Assembly (NCBI GenBank): GCA_030653335.1
Contig: JAURZP010000087.1
Coordinates: 1-14,701 of the forward strand
Reading direction: 5' to 3'
Source of the DNA: Methanoregula sp.
Lineage (GTDB): Archaea > Halobacteriota > Methanomicrobia > Methanomicrobiales > Methanospirillaceae
DNA: 14,701 bases
In this document: positions 13,044 through 14,701 of the stretch, piece by piece
Layout of the letters: each line of letters opens with the position of its first letter
Position numbering within the stretch: the stretch's first letter is position 1
Program-made: the position numbers and the translations under genes
Notes under the pieces: model-generated
Told to the model about the DNA's origin: nothing
Databases searched by the model: none
Seen by the model: only the letters and a program-made list of their open reading frames with translations

Positions 13044-13724
13044 ATGCTCCTCAAAATATTCACCCTTACACTTGATCCGGTTGACCCGGTACAATTTTCA
13101 ATAGCGGATATACGGGCTTACTTCACAGTAAAACTGGAAGAGTACACGGTTCTTAACAAGAGCAATGATACCGCATTCATTTACCGCTACCCTGCTGTGC
13201 AGTGTAAGCAGATAAAAAATACGCTGATAATTATTGGAATCAGCCAGGGTGCGGCATTGCTTGAACAACTCTCACAGGATCTAAATAAAATTTCGGCTGG
13301 AATAAATACCTGCACCATTCTTGAGCGGGATGCTGTTATCCGGAATGAAGAGTTTGGGATTTCTGACACAACCCACACGTATGAATTCCTGACGCCATGG
13401 CTTGCGCTCAACCAGCAGAATGCAAAGAAGTTCTATGATCTCAAAGGCAAACCAGACCGCGACGCATTCATACGCAGAATCCTTATTGGGAATCTCGAAA
13501 CGCTGGCAAAATCACTCGGCTATAAAACTCCTGTGCCAATCACCTGCGAAGCGAAGATCCGGTTCCGTATCGACTGGATGGGGCGTGAAAATGTCATGGT
13601 ATTTTTAGGTAAGTTTAAGACGAATCTGCGAATTCCGGATTATTTTGGTATGGGCCAGTCCGTTTCGCAGGGTTTTGGAACGATAAAGAGGATCCCGGAT
13701 ATTCCTGTTAATGAGGACGAATGA
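13044..13724 (+). CDS. cas6: Cas6b-like CRISPR RNA-processing family protein, stand-alone, catalytic His replaced
   Basis: Cas6b proteins bind CRISPR repeat RNA and cut it to make crRNAs. The 226-residue protein follows the family plan: an opening strand MLLKIFTLTL, FSIADIRAYFTVKLEEYTVL, then FIYRYPAVQCKQI, IIGISQGAALLEQL, EEFGISD, YEFLTPWLALNQQN, ILIGNLETLAKSLGY, and near the end the glycine-rich loop GMGQSVSQGFGTIKRI (about 200-216). In related Cas6b enzymes the segment before YRYP reads LHxHN, and these histidines (38 and 40 in the Methanococcus protein, from memory) are catalytic. Here it is L37-N38-K39-S40-N41, so both are lost, while Y47 is kept. Binding may survive without cutting. No CRISPR array, cas gene or repeat is visible in the window. 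A predicted leaderless promoter and a hairpin terminator show it as a single unit. Confidence 0.75.
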   Translation: MLLKIFTLTLDPVDPVQFSIADIRAYFTVKLEEYTVLNKSNDTAFIYRYPAVQCKQIKNTLIIIGISQGAALLEQLSQDLNKISAGINTCTILERDAVIRNEEFGISDTTHTYEFLTPWLALNQQNAKKFYDLKGKPDRDAFIRRILIGNLETLAKSLGYKTPVPITCEAKIRFRIDWMGRENVMVFLGKFKTNLRIPDYFGMGQSVSQGFGTIKRIPDIPVNEDE

Positions 13725-13763
13725 ATACCGTGTGATGCAGGCACTTCCGGTTGTCAAATCTCA

Positions 13764-13811
13764 GAATGATTATTGAAATAATGATTACAAAAATAATCAT
13801 TCTTGTTTTTT
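13764..13811 (+). terminator. Terminator of the Cas6b-like gene with alternative hairpins
   Basis: GAATGATTATT (13764-13774) and AATAATCATTC (13792-13802) form an 11-bp stem. Inside it a second AATGATTA (13780-13787) can instead pair with TAATCATT (13794-13801) around a six-base loop. A T-rich tail (TTGTTTTTT) follows. The two hairpins exclude each other. Confidence 0.6.
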
Positions 13812-14039
13812 ATAACCGGTACCCGACCAGACATCGGTCACTTCCGGGCCTTTCTCAACTCATTTAAGGATTTTTGCCACCACATTCCGGTTCAGCATTA
13901 TCTTGTCAGTAGCTGGGATTCAGCCAACGGTAGCGGAATATTTTGTCTGTTCGGTTTCCATCACTACCGTTTGCCAAAATCCACCCAAAATGTTCACTTG
14001 TAAAAGGGCAGGACAGGATTATTTATTTACAAACCCGAT

Positions 14040-14053
14040 ATGTTATAAAAACC
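14040..14053 (+). promoter_or_regulatory. TATA box of the EamA transporter gene
   Basis: TGTTATAAAAACC is centred about 34 bases before ATG 14080, giving a leader of under ten bases. A second TATTTATTTAC nearby (about 14020-14030) is a weaker alternative. Confidence 0.55.
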
Positions 14054-14079
14054 AAACAATACTCAGGACTTAAAAATAC

Positions 14080-14701
14080 ATGCTCTGGATTTTCTTAGCG
14101 CTCCTTGGTGCCATTACCAATGCCACATATTTCATCATCGTCAAGAAGTACATCACTGCGCTGGATCCAAAACTCTTAACCGGAATTGGATTTACGTTTG
14201 GCGGGTGCCTGCTGTTTTTATTGTCTGCCCTGCGGGGTTTTCCCTCGATTGGCCCGGATTTTTTTGCGGCAGTTGCCATTACATCAGTTCTGAATATCAT
14301 TAGCCTGAGCCTGATCTTCAAAGCCCTCTCCTCATCCGACCTCTCGCTCTCTGTGCCAATGCTCTCATTTACACCGGCCATCCTGATTGGCACATCCTAT
14401 ATCATCCTGCATGAGGCACCATCCATGTTCGGGTTTGCCGGTATTTGCATTATCGTCAGCGGATCCTATGTGCTGAATATTGCACAGGAGCATGAACATT
14501 ACCTTGACCCGATAAAAGCGATGATGCAAAACCGTGGCAGCTGGTATATGCTGATCGTTGCATTTCTGTTTGCCGTTTCGATCAATTTTGATAAGATCGC
14601 GCTCCTCAATTCAGATCCATTCCTTGGGATGGCCTTAACGGTCACTACGATTGGCATTGCATTACTTCTCATTTGTACATATTCCCACTATGCAGGCAGG
14701 A
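14080..14701 (+). CDS. DMT/EamA-family transporter, 5' part (cut by the window end)
   Basis: From ATG 14080 the frame stays open for 207 codons to the window edge. It begins MLWIFLALLGAITNATYFII with no separate signal. The first four or five membrane helices of an EamA domain are visible (ALLGAITNATYFIIVKKYI, FTFGGCLLFLLSAL, then AVAITSVLNIISLSLIFKAL). The helix LSLSVPMLSFTPAILIGTSY, followed by HEAPSMFGFAGICIIVSGSY, matches the usual end of the first domain, where a second-site block of the form HE-x-P...G..II..G is conserved. A second domain starts near residue 150. The family exports or imports small metabolites; its substrate cannot be predicted. The C-terminus is missing. Confidence 0.85.
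   Translation, partial: MLWIFLALLGAITNATYFIIVKKYITALDPKLLTGIGFTFGGCLLFLLSALRGFPSIGPDFFAAVAITSVLNIISLSLIFKALSSSDLSLSVPMLSFTPAILIGTSYIILHEAPSMFGFAGICIIVSGSYVLNIAQEHEHYLDPIKAMMQNRGSWYMLIVAFLFAVSINFDKIALLNSDPFLGMALTVTTIGIALLLICTYSHYAGR

Larger units (their letters stand above)
13725..14079. other. 355-bp intergenic region
   Basis: It holds the hairpin cluster after the Cas6b-like gene (13764-13811) and the promoter of the EamA gene near 14040-14052. The middle (13812-14030) shows no convincing gene, RNA or repeat; its only frame of note (about 13803-14003) has improbable composition and no promoter. Confidence 0.55.

Noticed and set aside
13803..14003. 66-codon plus-strand frame after the Cas6b-like terminator
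   Set aside because: It starts in the T tail, has no promoter and has an improbable Phe/His-rich composition.
1..14701. Search for a CRISPR array accompanying the Cas6b-like gene
   Set aside because: I found no set of regularly spaced direct repeats of 20-40 bases anywhere, including 12957-13043 and 13725-14079.

Overview
The window comes from a methanogenic euryarchaeon, most likely of the order Methanomicrobiales (Methanoregula-like); the genus is a guess. The evidence is archaeal TFE and TBP, a methanogenesis marker protein 8 homologue, a type II tRNA-Leu without an encoded CCA, archaeal TATA boxes 24-30 nt before start codons (several genes look leaderless), poly-T terminators, and surface lipoproteins of the methanogen type.

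Layout. 1-1212 (+): the 3' end of an unrecognised gene, tfe and an HD-domain protein, joined by overlapping ends into one operon. 1244-1744 (-): an ACT-domain regulator, divergent from a possible 32-aa ORF and tRNA-Leu(GAG) at 1954-2038. 2129-2529 (+): a RelB/RelE-like toxin-antitoxin pair. 2809-6112 (+): a lipoprotein with a transglutaminase-like domain and a large secreted S41-type protease, separated by about 520 bp that may hold two tiny minus-strand ORFs or their remains. 6386-7804 (+): an MFS transporter with phosphate:H+ symporter-like signatures. After a 600-bp gap comes tbp (8412-8966, +). 9152-10012 (-) encodes methanogenesis marker 8, divergent from a DUF1624/HGSNAT-type membrane protein (10132-10890, +). 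10967-11272 (-) is an orphan antitoxin-like protein. 11495-12102 (+) is vapBC, followed by a surface lipoprotein (12117-12956). 13044-13724 (+) encodes a Cas6b-like protein with no CRISPR array or other cas gene in view. A DMT/EamA transporter (14080 onward) runs off the end.

The genes form a core and an accessory set. Core functions are transcription initiation (tfe, tbp), tRNA, amino-acid sensing and the methanogenesis marker. Accessory or defence-like parts are relBE-type, vapBC, the orphan antitoxin and the stand-alone Cas6b-like protein. The strongest lead is this Cas6b-like protein: by eye it keeps the family framework (YRYP, FLTPW, the glycine-rich GFG loop), but has Asn and Ser where the family has its two catalytic histidines. 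Other leads are the hidden small ORFs at 4030-4283, an orphan minus-strand terminator beside vapBC that suggests a small RNA, and several operator-like inverted repeats placed exactly at promoters. All calls come from reading the sequence; no database search was run.
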